From Mycobacterium sp. AZCC_0083 (GTDB lineage Bacteria > Actinomycetota > Actinomycetes > Mycobacteriales > Mycobacteriaceae), in assembly GCF_014202335.1 (NCBI RefSeq), contig NZ_JACHGP010000021.1, positions 45,872-109,871 of the forward strand: 64,000 nt of DNA, read 5' to 3'. A model generated the notes under the pieces. It was not told where the DNA came from. It did no database searches and saw only the letters and a program-made list of their open reading frames with translations. The stretch's first letter is position 1. Every line of letters begins with the position of its first letter. Positions 42,810 to 52,113 of this stretch are shown here, one piece after another. Made by a program: the position numbers and the translations under genes.

Positions 42810-43598
42810 TTAGGCCAGGATCGACGCGAGTTCGCTGCGAGGTATCGAGAACTGCTGTGGCCCAGCGGCTGAGAAGGCCCAGTCGCCCTGGCCGATGAAG
42901 AAGATGACCGCGTCGTCGGTGAGCGCGAAGTTCTGGTAGTTCCTGGCGCCGCCAATGTTGTCGTCGATGGGGGTGCCTTGCAACCGCTTCTCGAACTCGG
43001 CCTTGACGATCGGATCGAGCACCGCGACGGGGTCGGTGCCCGGCTTGAACAGCGTGTCGTAGGTAATCGGTGCCTTCTTGCCGAGGTCGTAGTTCAGCGC
43101 GTTGTAGAAGGTCACCGGATGCGCGCCTCCGTAGTCGGCATGCTCCTCGAGCACCAGGCTTTCCGTGCCGTCGTCGGCCGCTGAACGGTAGGTCGTCGGC
43201 GTGATGTCGAGTTCCTTGGCATATGGCGGCTGGGGCGGCTTGCTGACCGCCTCCACGAACTGGTCGCGCTCCCGGGTGAGCAGGTCTGACAGGGTCCCTT
43301 GGTCGGGGTAGTCGGCAGGGAACTTCATGTCGATCGTGTAACCGGGGGTCTGGGTGTGCACCGCGCACACCTGGTCGGCGCCAACCGTTCCTCCGAGGTC
43401 GGAGCAGGCCGACGACGCGGAAGTCATGATGGTCGGGGTCGACGTCGGTGACGTCGTAGTGGCCGCCGACGTCGTCGGTGGTGTCGTTACCGTCTCCGAA
43501 GCCGGGCCCGGCTTGCTCGGGCTCGAGTTGCCGCAGGCGGCCGTGCCGATGACGACGGTGGCACCGACGAGTGCGATCAGGACGTTGCGTGTCCTCAT
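42810..43598 (-). CDS. Mpt64/RsiV-like lipoprotein
   Basis: 262 aa lipoprotein (signal MRTRNVLIALVGATVVIGTAAC). After a Thr-rich spacer comes an RsiV/DUF3298-type domain: GYTIDMKFPADYPDQG, TYRSAADDGTESLVLEEHAD, GAHPVTFYNALNYDL and TDDAVIFFIGQGDW. This fold occurs in mycobacterial secreted antigen Mpt64 and in anti-sigma proteins; ligand unknown. The start at 43598 has GGAG at 6 bp; an ATG at 43610 overlaps the upstream stop (TGATG) and is an alternative. Probably co-transcribed with the 43610-44266 lipoprotein. Confidence 0.8.
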   Translation of the reverse strand: MRTRNVLIALVGATVVIGTAACGNSSPSKPGPASETVTTPPTTSAATTTSPTSTPTIMTSASSACSDLGGTVGADQVCAVHTQTPGYTIDMKFPADYPDQGTLSDLLTRERDQFVEAVSKPPQPPYAKELDITPTTYRSAADDGTESLVLEEHADYGGAHPVTFYNALNYDLGKKAPITYDTLFKPGTDPVAVLDPIVKAEFEKRLQGTPIDDNIGGARNYQNFALTDDAVIFFIGQGDWAFSAAGPQQFSIPRSELASILA

Positions 43599-43609
43599 GG
43601 GGAGCTCCA

Positions 43610-44266
43610 TCAGCCGAGGTGAACAGTCTCGCGCGACACGAAGAAGTAGTGCCCCGTGTTGGTGTCGATGCACGTGATGCCGACGGTTTCACTGTCGCAG
43701 CTCAGCGAGCCGAGGGTTTGAATCTGGCCGTATTCGAGCGTGTGGGTGGGGACGGGCATCTCCTGGCCGTAGCAGCCGAACACTGCGGGGGAGCCTTCCT
43801 CCAACCCGACGCGGTCACCCCAGTTCATTTGGCAGCCATCGGGTTCGGTGGCGACCCACTGGTGGTCGGCGACCTCGCAGCGGACGGTGTGGCCGCCGGC
43901 GCCGTAGGTGAACGTCGCGCACTGGATGTTGCCGGAGGGCGACTGGAATGGGGCGTCGTCGGTGAAGTGCTGCCCGGCGGGGATCGTCGCGGGTGTCGGT
44001 GCCACGGTCACGGTGACGGGCGGTGGTGCGGTCACGGTCACGGTCGTGCTCGGCGTTGCAGGGGACGCGGGGGGTGGCGCCACCGTCGACATCGAGATCA
44101 CGGGGGTGAGCCTCGGGGTTGGCGGCATGCTCGCGCCGGTCGACGGTGCGCACGCGGCGAGCGCCATCGCGGCAAGCGCGAAGACGTACACACGAGGTCG
44201 CCGTGCGATCGACCGCGGAGCGTCATGGCCGATTACGGCCCTGTGGTCGTGCGAGTTCTCGGTCAT
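43610..44266 (-). CDS. Lipoprotein with DUF6636-like domain
   Basis: 218 aa. Signal with lipobox ALAAC preceded by an unusually long polar n-region of ~27 residues; a later start is possible. A Thr/Pro/Val-rich spacer follows (TVTVTAPPPVTVTVAP), then a ~100-residue domain with FQSPSGNIQCATF and five more Cys in the last 90 residues, as in DUF6636-type secreted proteins. The second lipoprotein gene follows with stop/start contact. Confidence 0.76.
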   Translation of the reverse strand: MTENSHDHRAVIGHDAPRSIARRPRVYVFALAAMALAACAPSTGASMPPTPRLTPVISMSTVAPPPASPATPSTTVTVTAPPPVTVTVAPTPATIPAGQHFTDDAPFQSPSGNIQCATFTYGAGGHTVRCEVADHQWVATEPDGCQMNWGDRVGLEEGSPAVFGCYGQEMPVPTHTLEYGQIQTLGSLSCDSETVGITCIDTNTGHYFFVSRETVHLG

Positions 44267-44741
44267 GTCGTTCCCCTTTCGATGGACGTAGTGATGTCCG
44301 ATGACCGAAAGGATGCGGTGTCGTTCTTGGCGGAATCTTGGTGAAGCTCTCGCGCCGAAGGTCTGGCCTCACGGCAGATCGGTCGAGAGACGGGTAGTGC
44401 GGTACTCGATGCCCACGCCGATCGGTCGGGTAGCAACGAGGGATGAGCGCAGCCGGTCCGGTCCTATGCTCAGATTTCGGCGTCATGAACGCGCAAACGA
44501 CGGTGCGCGCCTGCCGTTGCGAGGTACCTTGCATTTGCGAACGGCGTAGCCGCATCGAGGGGGCGCGGCGTCGCATAGGGGATGACATCATGGCAATCCG
44601 CGCACCGCACGTGGGCCATCCGGGAGCGACGATCTGGCGGCCCTGCCTGCCACGAAAGATGCGACACCGCATTCACATTGAGCGCATCTCGTCGATGCGG
44701 CCACTGGGCCGGCCCGACGTGACGACACCGGGCAGGCCGTC
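44267..44741. other. 475-bp region without a supported gene
   Basis: Lies between the leftward DUF6636 lipoprotein and the rightward subtilase gene. One short rightward frame (44443-44745) exists but has no convincing ribosome-binding site or domain pattern. I see no hairpin or tandem repeat. It presumably contains divergent promoters. Confidence 0.5.
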
Positions 44742-46754
44742 GTGACCGACGAACCGGACCTCGGCGACGTCGCGCCGCCACCGCCACCGGAGGTCTCCTG
44801 GCAGGCCAGAGTGCTGTGCGCGGTGCAGGCACTGGAGGCCATCGATCAGCCCGCGACGCCGACACGGCTCAAGGAAATGGTCGGCGCGAAGTTCGCGTCC
44901 GCGTTCCTGCCGGGGGATCGGTTGTACGAGGGTGCGCGGCCGTCGTGGGAAGCGCGGGTCGTTGAGGCCACGGCCGCACTCGTCACCCGAAAGCTGCTGC
45001 GTCGACGCAAGGGCCGGGCCGGCACCGAGTCAGCCGGTCAGGACGTGGTGGCGACCACAGCCGCCGGTCGCAAGGAAGCCGAGGCCGCCTGCGCGCTCGG
45101 TGAGCGGGTCGCCGAAGACACGACGCCAACCACCGAACGAGTGTCGTCCGCGGGCCCCGTGATGGCCGGTGTCGTCACGCCGCCGCTTCAAGACAGATTG
45201 CCGCCGACCCGGGTGCACACCTCGAGCTCGGACTTCGTTGGGCCCTCGCACTCCATCCGGCTCCGGCCAGGGGTGCGCACCGTCGGCAGCACCGTCGCCG
45301 CGGCGCTCGATCAAGCCAACACCGACGAACCCGAGCCGGTGATGATCGAGCTGAACTTGCAGTACGGCGTGGGTTCGCAGCCGGCGCAAGCAACCGGCGT
45401 CGCCGGTGCGATCATCCGAGTGCACGAGTTGTGGAAACTGGTCGGGGCCCACGGTGAACCGGTGGTCGTGGCCGAGCAGTACATGTCGGGTGACCTGACC
45501 AAGCGGCAAGTGCAGAACATCGCCACGGCGGACTCGGCCGCCGGTGGTTGGCCCAAGCGCGCCATCTTCCGCATCTGGCCGGACTTCGAAGTGCGTCGCC
45601 AGATCGATGCGTCCTGTACGACGGTCAAGGCCGTACCCGCGCAGCGGTCGTTCGCCGCCTTCGGCGACGGCATCGTATGGGCGGTCATCGACTCCGGCAT
45701 CGACAAGAATCATCCACACTTTCTGGGCGACCACACGCTCGACGACCCGTCGGTGGCCGATCTACATCGCGACTTCGTCTCCGGCAGTGACGATCCGGCT
45801 CAGGCGTTGATCGACGACGACGGGCATGGAACGCACGTGGCCGGGATCATCGCCGGTGGCCTGCAACGGTGGAATCGGGACGACCCCACACGCCACGCAC
45901 TGGCCGTAGAGAAGCGCAAGAACAACGGAGCCGTCGGCGGCGCTGATCCCATCCTTGCGCCGCGCGCAGTGGACATCGAGCTCCTGAACGGCGTCGCACC
46001 CCTGGCAAAACTGGTCAGCCTGAAGGTGCTCAGCGAATTCGGTGATCTCACTGCGCGGACCGCCCGCGTGATGGCCGCCTTGGCCTACGTCCGCCACAAG
46101 AATGCCGACGGCGGGAAATTGGCCCGCATCCACGGCGTCAACCTCAGCCTCGGGTACGGCTTCCTCGCCGACTGGTTCGGGTGCGGACAGAGCCCACTGT
46201 GCTTGGAGGTGAACCGACTGGTGCTCTCCGGTGTCGTCGTCGTGGTCGCGGCAGGCAACTCCGGCTACGTCACGCTCAACGAGAGCCAATCGGACGTGAC
46301 CCAGTTCAGCGCCGCCATCACGATCAACGATCCCGGCAACGCCGAACGGGCCATCACCGTGGGCTCCACACACCGCGATTCGCCTCACACCAACGGGATC
46401 TCCTACTTCTCGTCCCGCGGACCGACCGGAGACGGCCGCCCCAAGCCGGACCTGGTGGCGCCAGGGGAACGCATCACCTCGGCCGCGGGCGGACAGAACC
46501 TGAAGAACATCCAAAGAGCCCAGTTCCCCGACTACGACGGCGCCGCGGTGTACATCGAGGACAGCGGCACTAGCATGTCCGCCCCGCACGTGTCGGGTGC
46601 CGTCGCAGCGTTCCTGTCGGTGCAGCGCGAATACCTAGGCAAGCCGGACGAGATCAAGCAGATCTTCACGTCGTCGGCCACGTCGCTGAACCGCGACCCG
46701 AGCTTCCAGGGCGCAGGAATGGTCGACCTGATGCGCGCACTCCAGACGCCATGA
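44742..46754 (+). CDS. Subtilisin-like (S8) serine peptidase, cytoplasmic, with N-terminal winged-helix-like domain
   Basis: 670 aa. Catalytic triad Asp317 (AVIDSGIDKNHP), His362 (DDDGHGTHVAGI) and Ser611 (GTSMSAPHVSG), with oxyanion Asn in VVAAGNSGY. There is no signal peptide. Residues ~18-115 look like a winged-helix module (SWQARVLCAVQALEAIDQPA, then TPTRLKEMVG and VTRKLLRRRKG), resembling the N-terminal domain of Mrr-type proteins; this is tentative. GTG start. It is followed 19 bp later by an alpha/beta hydrolase, forming a two-gene unit. An intracellular protease with a DNA-binding-like domain hints at a regulatory or defence role (inference). Confidence 0.87.
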   Translation: MTDEPDLGDVAPPPPPEVSWQARVLCAVQALEAIDQPATPTRLKEMVGAKFASAFLPGDRLYEGARPSWEARVVEATAALVTRKLLRRRKGRAGTESAGQDVVATTAAGRKEAEAACALGERVAEDTTPTTERVSSAGPVMAGVVTPPLQDRLPPTRVHTSSSDFVGPSHSIRLRPGVRTVGSTVAAALDQANTDEPEPVMIELNLQYGVGSQPAQATGVAGAIIRVHELWKLVGAHGEPVVVAEQYMSGDLTKRQVQNIATADSAAGGWPKRAIFRIWPDFEVRRQIDASCTTVKAVPAQRSFAAFGDGIVWAVIDSGIDKNHPHFLGDHTLDDPSVADLHRDFVSGSDDPAQALIDDDGHGTHVAGIIAGGLQRWNRDDPTRHALAVEKRKNNGAVGGADPILAPRAVDIELLNGVAPLAKLVSLKVLSEFGDLTARTARVMAALAYVRHKNADGGKLARIHGVNLSLGYGFLADWFGCGQSPLCLEVNRLVLSGVVVVVAAGNSGYVTLNESQSDVTQFSAAITINDPGNAERAITVGSTHRDSPHTNGISYFSSRGPTGDGRPKPDLVAPGERITSAAGGQNLKNIQRAQFPDYDGAAVYIEDSGTSMSAPHVSGAVAAFLSVQREYLGKPDEIKQIFTSSATSLNRDPSFQGAGMVDLMRALQTP

Positions 46755-46773
46755 CCACCGAGAAGAGGACGAC

Positions 46774-48123
46774 ATGAACACACCTACCGTTCCAGGACCT
46801 TGGGCCCTTTCGTTCGACGAGCAGGGCGACGTCGACCCGGCCGGCGAGAAGCAACTCTTCGATCACCTCGCGGCCAGCAAGGTCACCGATCTGGTGATGT
46901 TCTCTCACGGGTGGAACAACGACGAAGCGGCCGCAACCGCGCTGTACGCGAAGTGGTTCGACCTGCTGAACGCCCAACTCGGCGCCGACCGGAAGGTCGG
47001 ATTCGTCGGCATCCGGTGGCCCTCGCAGCTCTGGCGCGACGTCCCCATCCCCGACTTCGACCCCACGCCGGGTGGAGTCGCGCCCGGGGCGGCCGCACTG
47101 AACCAGAGCCCCACTGCGGTCGCGGACGGGCCGGCCCTGAGCCCGGAACAACTGCAAGACCTCCAAACCCTGTTCCCTCAGGGGGCCGCCGAACTCGACG
47201 AGATCGCCTCGTTGCTCGCCGCCGAACCGAACCAGGACCGCGCCGACAAGATGTTCGCCGCCATGCAGAGGTTCAACGACGCAGTGACCGTCGAGTCCAC
47301 CGACGGTGAGGCTCCCGAGTCCAAACGGCCGGGAATGCTTCAAGAGGGCAAGACCGCCAACGAGGTCTTCGGCGCCTACGCCAATGCGCTGATCGCCTCG
47401 GGGGTCGACATCACCAACGGCGGAGGCGGCGGCGCGGGCCTATTCGACCAAATCGGCAAGCTCTTCCACGGCGCCAAGGAGGCGCTGCGCGGGGTGTCCT
47501 ATTGGCAGATGAAGAATCGCGCAGGCGTGGTCGGGCAGCGCGGGGTCGGCCCGCTGATCGGACGGATCGCCAGCGCGACCGAGTTCCCGACGCCGCGAAT
47601 CCATCTGGTGGGACACAGCTTCGGCGCCCGCGTCGTCTCCTTCGCGTTGGCCGGCTTGCCTTTGGGTGACCCGCCGCCGGTCAAATCGGTCACCCTGCTC
47701 GAAGGTGCCTTCTCCCGGTTCGCGTTCACCGACGAACTCCCGTTTGATTCCGTGCCCCCGAATGGCGCATTGGCGGGCCAGCTCAGTCGCGTCGACGGAC
47801 CGTTGACGGTGTGCTTCTCGAGTCACGACATGGCGCTGAGCTTGAGTTACCCGCTCGCGTCGGCCGCGTCGGGTGATGACAGTGCGGGAGCTGACGACCC
47901 GCTCTTTCGCTTTCGCGCGATCGGGTCCCTCGGCGCATTCAACAGTCCCACGCAGTTCATCGATCGGGTCGGTACGAGCTATCCCTTCGGCACGGGAGCG
48001 ATCCTGAACATCGATTCCTCTGCTGTGGTGAAGCAGGGCGACCCGCCCTCCGGGGCGCACAGCGACATCTTTCACGAGGAGCTGGCGTGGATCGTCGCGT
48101 CCGCGGCGCAACTGACGGCATGA
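46774..48123 (+). CDS. Alpha/beta hydrolase paired with the S8 peptidase
   Basis: 449 aa, no signal peptide; ATG with AGAGGA upstream. The nucleophile elbow is Ser282 in HLVGHSFGARVVSFAL; a likely acid lies in CFSSHDMALS and a likely His in DIFHEELAWI. An early FSHGWNND motif forms the oxyanion loop. A ~170-residue helical and Gly-rich insertion (LNQSPTAVADGP... to NGGGGGAG) precedes the nucleophile, so this is not a standard small esterase. Probably co-transcribed with the peptidase. The substrate could be lipid or ester. Confidence 0.8.
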   Translation: MNTPTVPGPWALSFDEQGDVDPAGEKQLFDHLAASKVTDLVMFSHGWNNDEAAATALYAKWFDLLNAQLGADRKVGFVGIRWPSQLWRDVPIPDFDPTPGGVAPGAAALNQSPTAVADGPALSPEQLQDLQTLFPQGAAELDEIASLLAAEPNQDRADKMFAAMQRFNDAVTVESTDGEAPESKRPGMLQEGKTANEVFGAYANALIASGVDITNGGGGGAGLFDQIGKLFHGAKEALRGVSYWQMKNRAGVVGQRGVGPLIGRIASATEFPTPRIHLVGHSFGARVVSFALAGLPLGDPPPVKSVTLLEGAFSRFAFTDELPFDSVPPNGALAGQLSRVDGPLTVCFSSHDMALSLSYPLASAASGDDSAGADDPLFRFRAIGSLGAFNSPTQFIDRVGTSYPFGTGAILNIDSSAVVKQGDPPSGAHSDIFHEELAWIVASAAQLTA

Positions 48124-48157
48124 CGGTGTCCGAACCGTCGTAATGCACGGATGGGCG

Positions 48158-48733
48158 TCAATGCAGGGTGGGCCGGTAGATGAGCTCTTGGATGTGACCG
48201 TCCAGCGTCCGGTGCTCGATCAGTTCGAGGTCGAAATCCTGCGCACCCTGGAAGATCGGACTCAGCCCCGTCTGACCTGTGATGACCGGGAAGAGCGTTA
48301 CTTGAACGCGGTCCACCAGGCCGGCAGCCATCAGCGCCCGGTTCATCGAGAGGCTGCCGTGCGAGCGCAACGGCACGTCGGACTCCTCCTTGAGCCGGGC
48401 GACGACGTCGACGGCGTCACCGCTCACGAGGGTCGCGTCCGGCCAGTCGAGGGGTCCTTCCAGCGTCGTCGACACGACCGTTGCCGGCGATCTCCACATC
48501 TTGGTCACCCATGGGTCGCGCACGTCAGAGGCCTCGGTGCTATCGGCCAGCATTTGCGCAAACTCTCGATAAGTGTTGGCACCGAACACCATTCGCTGCT
48601 CCGTGTCGTAGAGGGCTAGGCGCCTGTCGAGCAGCTCGGGGCCTTGCTTGCCCCAGTAACCGGTCCAGGGTGCGCTTGCGGCACCGTAGCCGTCGAGGCT
48701 GGAGAAGACGTCGAAGGTGTAGGTGGCGGTCAT
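48158..48733 (-). CDS. RibD-like dihydrofolate reductase family protein
   Basis: 191 aa RibD C-terminal-type reductase: YTFDVFSSLDGYGAA, RMVFGANTYREFAQML, WRSPATVVSTTLEGPLDW, GSLSMNRALMAAGLVDRVQV and LFPVITGQTG. Such proteins bind NADPH and are common in actinobacteria with unknown substrates. The start at 48733 has AGAGGGGA; an in-frame ATG at 48886 is not supported. Confidence 0.83.
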   Translation of the reverse strand: MTATYTFDVFSSLDGYGAASAPWTGYWGKQGPELLDRRLALYDTEQRMVFGANTYREFAQMLADSTEASDVRDPWVTKMWRSPATVVSTTLEGPLDWPDATLVSGDAVDVVARLKEESDVPLRSHGSLSMNRALMAAGLVDRVQVTLFPVITGQTGLSPIFQGAQDFDLELIEHRTLDGHIQELIYRPTLH

Positions 48734-48931
48734 CTCGTTCCCCTCTTGGGTGGTCGACGGTGTTGTACGTACTGACTGGTGTCCACCGCGAAACTCATCG
48801 CGGTCGGACGGCCCTGACAGTGCGCTCCGCCGGCCTCGGCGGCGTGCGTGCCGGACTTCTACGCACACCCGACGCCGGACAATCAACGTGACGTCTTCTG
48901 GTCGGCGCGAACGTCGAGGTAGAAATGCAGG

Positions 48932-49630
48932 TCAGCCGTCGCCGGCCCCGTGGGGCGGCGCCACAGGTGCATCAGCGCCATCGAAACTGCTGATTAGCCG
49001 GTCGTAGGTGGCAGACAGATGGATCCGGATTGCCCTTTCGCAGGCTTCGACATTTCGACCCTTGATGACCTGCAGCAGCTCGTCGTGCTCGGCGATGACA
49101 GCGTCCCGGTAGTACTCGTTGGATGCATGCCTTTTCGTCAGCAACGAAAGCAGCACTTGTGATCTGATCGAGCTCCATGAGTTCCACAAGCGCTCATGGT
49201 GCGCGCTTCGATAGAGCGCGTCGTGAAACTCGATGTCGAGTTTGATCAGGACAAAATCGTTCTCATCGACCAAGGCTTTGGACATGGCCTTGACCGCAGC
49301 GGCGAGACTGTCCAGATCAGCTTGGGTGGCGGCAACAGCGGCCTCCCTTATCGCGAACACTTCCAACACGGTCCGCAGGCTCCCAAGCTCTCGGAAGTCC
49401 GTCGCCGAAAGTTTCACGACGAAGGCGCCGCGATGCCAATCCATCGTGACGATGCCCTCTTGCTTGAGCTGGACGAGGGCCTCCCGGACAGGTCCGCGGC
49501 TCACCTGTAGGCGGTCCGCTATGTCAACCTCGTTCAGGCGTTCACCGAGTCGGAGCGAATCGTCGAAGATCGCCTGGCGGATGTTCTCCGCGACTTCGTC
49601 GGTCAGACCCCTTCGCCGGGCCGGTTGCAT
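48932..49630 (-). CDS. GntR-family (FadR/FCD type) regulator
   Basis: 232 aa. Winged helix: GLTDEVAENIRQAIFDDSLR then LGERLNEVDIADRLQVSRGP and VREALVQLKQEG. The FCD effector domain has the metal-binding pattern LKLD.EFHDALYRSAHHERL and HDELLQVIKGRN. The start at 49630 has GGGGGTGG. Divergent from the acetamidase/formamidase gene at 49763, so it most likely controls that gene and perhaps the whole 50-60 kb catabolic region. Confidence 0.88.
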   Translation of the reverse strand: MQPARRRGLTDEVAENIRQAIFDDSLRLGERLNEVDIADRLQVSRGPVREALVQLKQEGIVTMDWHRGAFVVKLSATDFRELGSLRTVLEVFAIREAAVAATQADLDSLAAAVKAMSKALVDENDFVLIKLDIEFHDALYRSAHHERLWNSWSSIRSQVLLSLLTKRHASNEYYRDAVIAEHDELLQVIKGRNVEACERAIRIHLSATYDRLISSFDGADAPVAPPHGAGDG

Positions 49631-49673
49631 GTCCACCCCCCTCTTTACCCACGTCGCAACTCTTTGCAAATTG

Positions 49674-49703
49674 TTGACATCCAGAAAGTTAGCAATCTAG
49701 GGT
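49674..49703 (+). promoter_or_regulatory. Likely sigma-70-type promoter for the acetamidase/formamidase gene
   Basis: TTGACA (49674-49679) and TAGGGT (49698-49703) are separated by 18 bp. Transcription would start near 49710, giving a ~50-nt leader to the TTG start at 49763. It lies in the GntR divergent gap, which also contains TTGTTGACA-like sequence that could bind the regulator. Confidence 0.5.
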
Positions 49704-49762
49704 GGGTCTTGTCCATCCCTCGCGTTCGCTTCTCGGCGAGGGCCCGGCGCCGAAGGCACGGA

Positions 49763-50695
49763 TTGACCCATCACTTTCTGGAGCCCGGCCCGGGCACGGT
49801 GCACGACTACTTCAGCCGTGCTCTCCCCCCAGTCCTGCACGTCGATTCCGGCGACACCGTCACCGTCACATCACTCGATGCTCGTGGTTACCTGGAGAAA
49901 CCCACGGCCCCAGGCAAATTCGGTGAGACCTTCCTTCCCGGCGCCCGTGGACACGCGTTGTGCGGACCGATCTTCGTCCGTTCCGCTCTGCCCGGCACCG
50001 CGCTCGCCATCGATCTCGTAAGCCTGAGGACGGGTGACTGGGGTTGGACCATCGGTGGTGACCGGAAAGAGAGGTTCATGGATTATTTGGATACCTCGAC
50101 CGCGCCGATGGTCGCATTGCAGTGGCGGTTGGATTCGCAGATGCAGATAGCCACCAGCAATCTCGGTTTCAGCGTCGATATGCGTCCGTTTCTCGGGGTA
50201 ATCGGACTGGCACCCGCAGAAGCTGGCGAGTTCTCCACAACTCCACCGCGGTATTGCGGCGGCAACATTGACTGCAAGGACTTGGTTCAGGGCAGCGTTC
50301 TCTACCTCCCGGTCTCCGTCGAGGGGGCGCTGCTGTCGGTAGGCGACGGCCACGCACGCCAAGGCGATGGAGAGGTCTCCGGCAGCGCCATCGAGTGCCC
50401 CACCACCGCCGAACTCCAGTTGACCGTAGAAGCAGCGCCAGTGGTGACGACGCCCTACGCGAAGACGCCGAGCAGCCGGATCACCTTCGGTTTCGACCGC
50501 GACCTCAACAGCGCATCCGCCGCGGCGCTGGATGCGATGCTCACCTGGATGGAAGGACTCTTCGCAGTCACGCGGAGTGAGGCGCTCGCGTTGGCGAGCA
50601 CAGTCGTTGATCTTCGGATCACGCAGGTGGCGAACGGCGTTTGGGGCGTGCACGCCGTTCTCGAAGACGACGCGCTTCGAAGAAGCGCCGGGTAG
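49763..50695 (+). CDS. Acetamidase/formamidase family hydrolase
   Basis: 310 aa FmdA/AmdA-type amidase that releases ammonia from formamide, acetamide or related amides. Conserved pieces are PPVLHVDSGDTVTV, HALCGPIFVRSALPGTALAI, GGNIDCKDLVQGSVLYLPV, GALLSVGDGHARQGDGEVSG and CPTTAEL. I choose the TTG at 49763 because it gives MTHHFLEPGPGTVHDYF, the usual family N-terminus, with GAAGG seven bases ahead; an ATG at 49625 would add 46 residues and precede the promoter. Regulated by the divergent GntR protein (inference). Confidence 0.87.
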   Translation: MTHHFLEPGPGTVHDYFSRALPPVLHVDSGDTVTVTSLDARGYLEKPTAPGKFGETFLPGARGHALCGPIFVRSALPGTALAIDLVSLRTGDWGWTIGGDRKERFMDYLDTSTAPMVALQWRLDSQMQIATSNLGFSVDMRPFLGVIGLAPAEAGEFSTTPPRYCGGNIDCKDLVQGSVLYLPVSVEGALLSVGDGHARQGDGEVSGSAIECPTTAELQLTVEAAPVVTTPYAKTPSSRITFGFDRDLNSASAAALDAMLTWMEGLFAVTRSEALALASTVVDLRITQVANGVWGVHAVLEDDALRRSAG

Positions 50696-50750
50696 CGCCT
50701 GGCAACGTCGGGCCAGCCGACGTCGCCACGGATTCGCGGTCCGAACCTGC

Positions 50751-51890
50751 TCAGAGGGTGTCGAGTACCGCTTCGATACGGTCGAGGCCTTCTTCGAGGT
50801 TCTCCATGCTCGTCGCGAAGGAAAGGCGGAGGTGGCCCTGACCCGATGGTCCGAACTCTGCGCCCGACCGTACAGCTACGCCGCCGGCGAGTAGACGCTC
50901 CAAGACCACGTTGGCGGGTAAGGCACTCGCGTAACGCGTGAAGTAGTAAAACGCACCATCGGGCTGATAGGCGTCGAGCCGCTCCATCCTCGAGATGCGA
51001 GCCATCAGGTAGTCGCGTCGGTCTTGGTAGGCGGCCAGCATCGGAGCGGCAAGGTCCGGTCCGAGCCGGATCGCCGCCAATGCTGCTCGCTGTACTGCCG
51101 CATTCACGGAGCTGTTCATGGTGCGGTGCACGTGCCGGATCGACGCCGCGATCGGTTCGGCTGAGACAACGTAGCCAACGCGCCAGCCTGTCATTGCATA
51201 CGTCTTGGACAGGGTCTGAACGTAGATCAGCCGTTCACGCAAGGACTGCACGGCCAGCGTCGAGGTAAACGGACGAGCGTCGTAGACGATGTCGGCGTAG
51301 GCCTCGTCGGCGAGCAGGAGGGTGTCCGTACCAGCTAGGCATTCTCCTAGGCGTTCGAGTTCGGTTGCACCGAACACTACGCCGGTGGGGTTGACGGGGT
51401 TGCACAGAACGATCATCCGGGCTTGGCCCAACGCAGCTTCCAGGCGATCGAAGTCCAAATGATGATCGGGCTGGCTGGGAACGAACACGGGTTGACCGCC
51501 GGCGAGTGCCACGGCGTCTGGATAGAGGGAATATGTGGGCTCCGGAATCACGACGCGGTCCCCCGGATCAACGGTTGCCAAGATTGCTGCGGTGATCGCC
51601 GCCGCTCCACCATGGGTGACGAGGACAGCATCGCCCGAATACGGCGTCCGCGATATGCGGCTGGCGTGCTCCGCAATCGCCTCGCGCAACTCGGGGTCAC
51701 CGTTCATGTCGCCGTAGCGCGTGTACCCGTCGCGAACCGCCTGGTTCAAAGCATCGACGATCGGCGCGGGTGTCGGGAAATCCGGCTCACCCTGGGCAAG
51801 CGAGATCGTGCCTGGTGGCTGGCTTCCCCCGGCCGGCCGCAGGGACGCACGCGCCACGCGTTCGATGGCGCGTGAATGTCGAAACAGCAT
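50751..51890 (-). CDS. PLP-dependent class I/II aminotransferase
   Basis: 379 aa fold-type I aminotransferase. ISLAQGEPDFPTP at the start, the YTRYGDMNG substrate loop, NPVNPTGVVF, DEAYADIVY, PLP Lys in TLSKTYAMTGWRVGYV (~residue 230), and C-terminal Arg in HLRLSFA. The start at 51890 has AGGAAG; an in-frame ATG at 52001 is too early. Divergent from the second peptide-type ABC operon. In context it may convert an imported amino acid to the oxo acid decarboxylated by the 58994/59567 enzyme. Confidence 0.88.
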   Translation of the reverse strand: MLFRHSRAIERVARASLRPAGGSQPPGTISLAQGEPDFPTPAPIVDALNQAVRDGYTRYGDMNGDPELREAIAEHASRISRTPYSGDAVLVTHGGAAAITAAILATVDPGDRVVIPEPTYSLYPDAVALAGGQPVFVPSQPDHHLDFDRLEAALGQARMIVLCNPVNPTGVVFGATELERLGECLAGTDTLLLADEAYADIVYDARPFTSTLAVQSLRERLIYVQTLSKTYAMTGWRVGYVVSAEPIAASIRHVHRTMNSSVNAAVQRAALAAIRLGPDLAAPMLAAYQDRRDYLMARISRMERLDAYQPDGAFYYFTRYASALPANVVLERLLAGGVAVRSGAEFGPSGQGHLRLSFATSMENLEEGLDRIEAVLDTL

Positions 51891-52089
51891 TCTTCCTACC
51901 TTCGCAATCCTTGTCTTGCGGTCACGTTTCGCGTGGCAACCGGGCGGGATACGGACTTCGGGCGGGACGTCCCACGGCGACGCGGCTGGCTCCAGGAGCA
52001 CGATGGCCAGCCGTTCGACGCTGCGGACCTCATGCAGGATCGGGTCGCCGTCTCGGCGGCCAGCCTTGACCCAATGGAGTCAACTCACT

Positions 52090-52113
52090 AACATTCCGAA
52101 TGTTAACATTCGG
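52090..52113. promoter_or_regulatory. Three alternating 7-bp half-sites, candidate operator
   Basis: AACATTC (52090-52096), GAATGTT (52098-52104) and AACATTC (52105-52111) alternate in orientation, forming two overlapping palindromes; 52096-52113 is an 18-bp perfect palindrome followed by TTTTT. It sits in the 383-bp gap (51891-52273) between the divergent aminotransferase and ABC genes. An operator is more likely than a terminator here, because the palindrome has no natural loop. No gene seen in the gap. Confidence 0.55.

Noticed and set aside
42801..44266. Secreted protease or toxin pair
   Set aside because: Both genes encode lipoproteins with Mpt64/RsiV-like and DUF6636-like domains; no catalytic motif or toxin-antitoxin pattern seen.
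44443..44745. 100-codon plus-strand frame ahead of the subtilase gene
   Set aside because: Arg/Cys-rich, no ribosome-binding site and no domain; left as intergenic.
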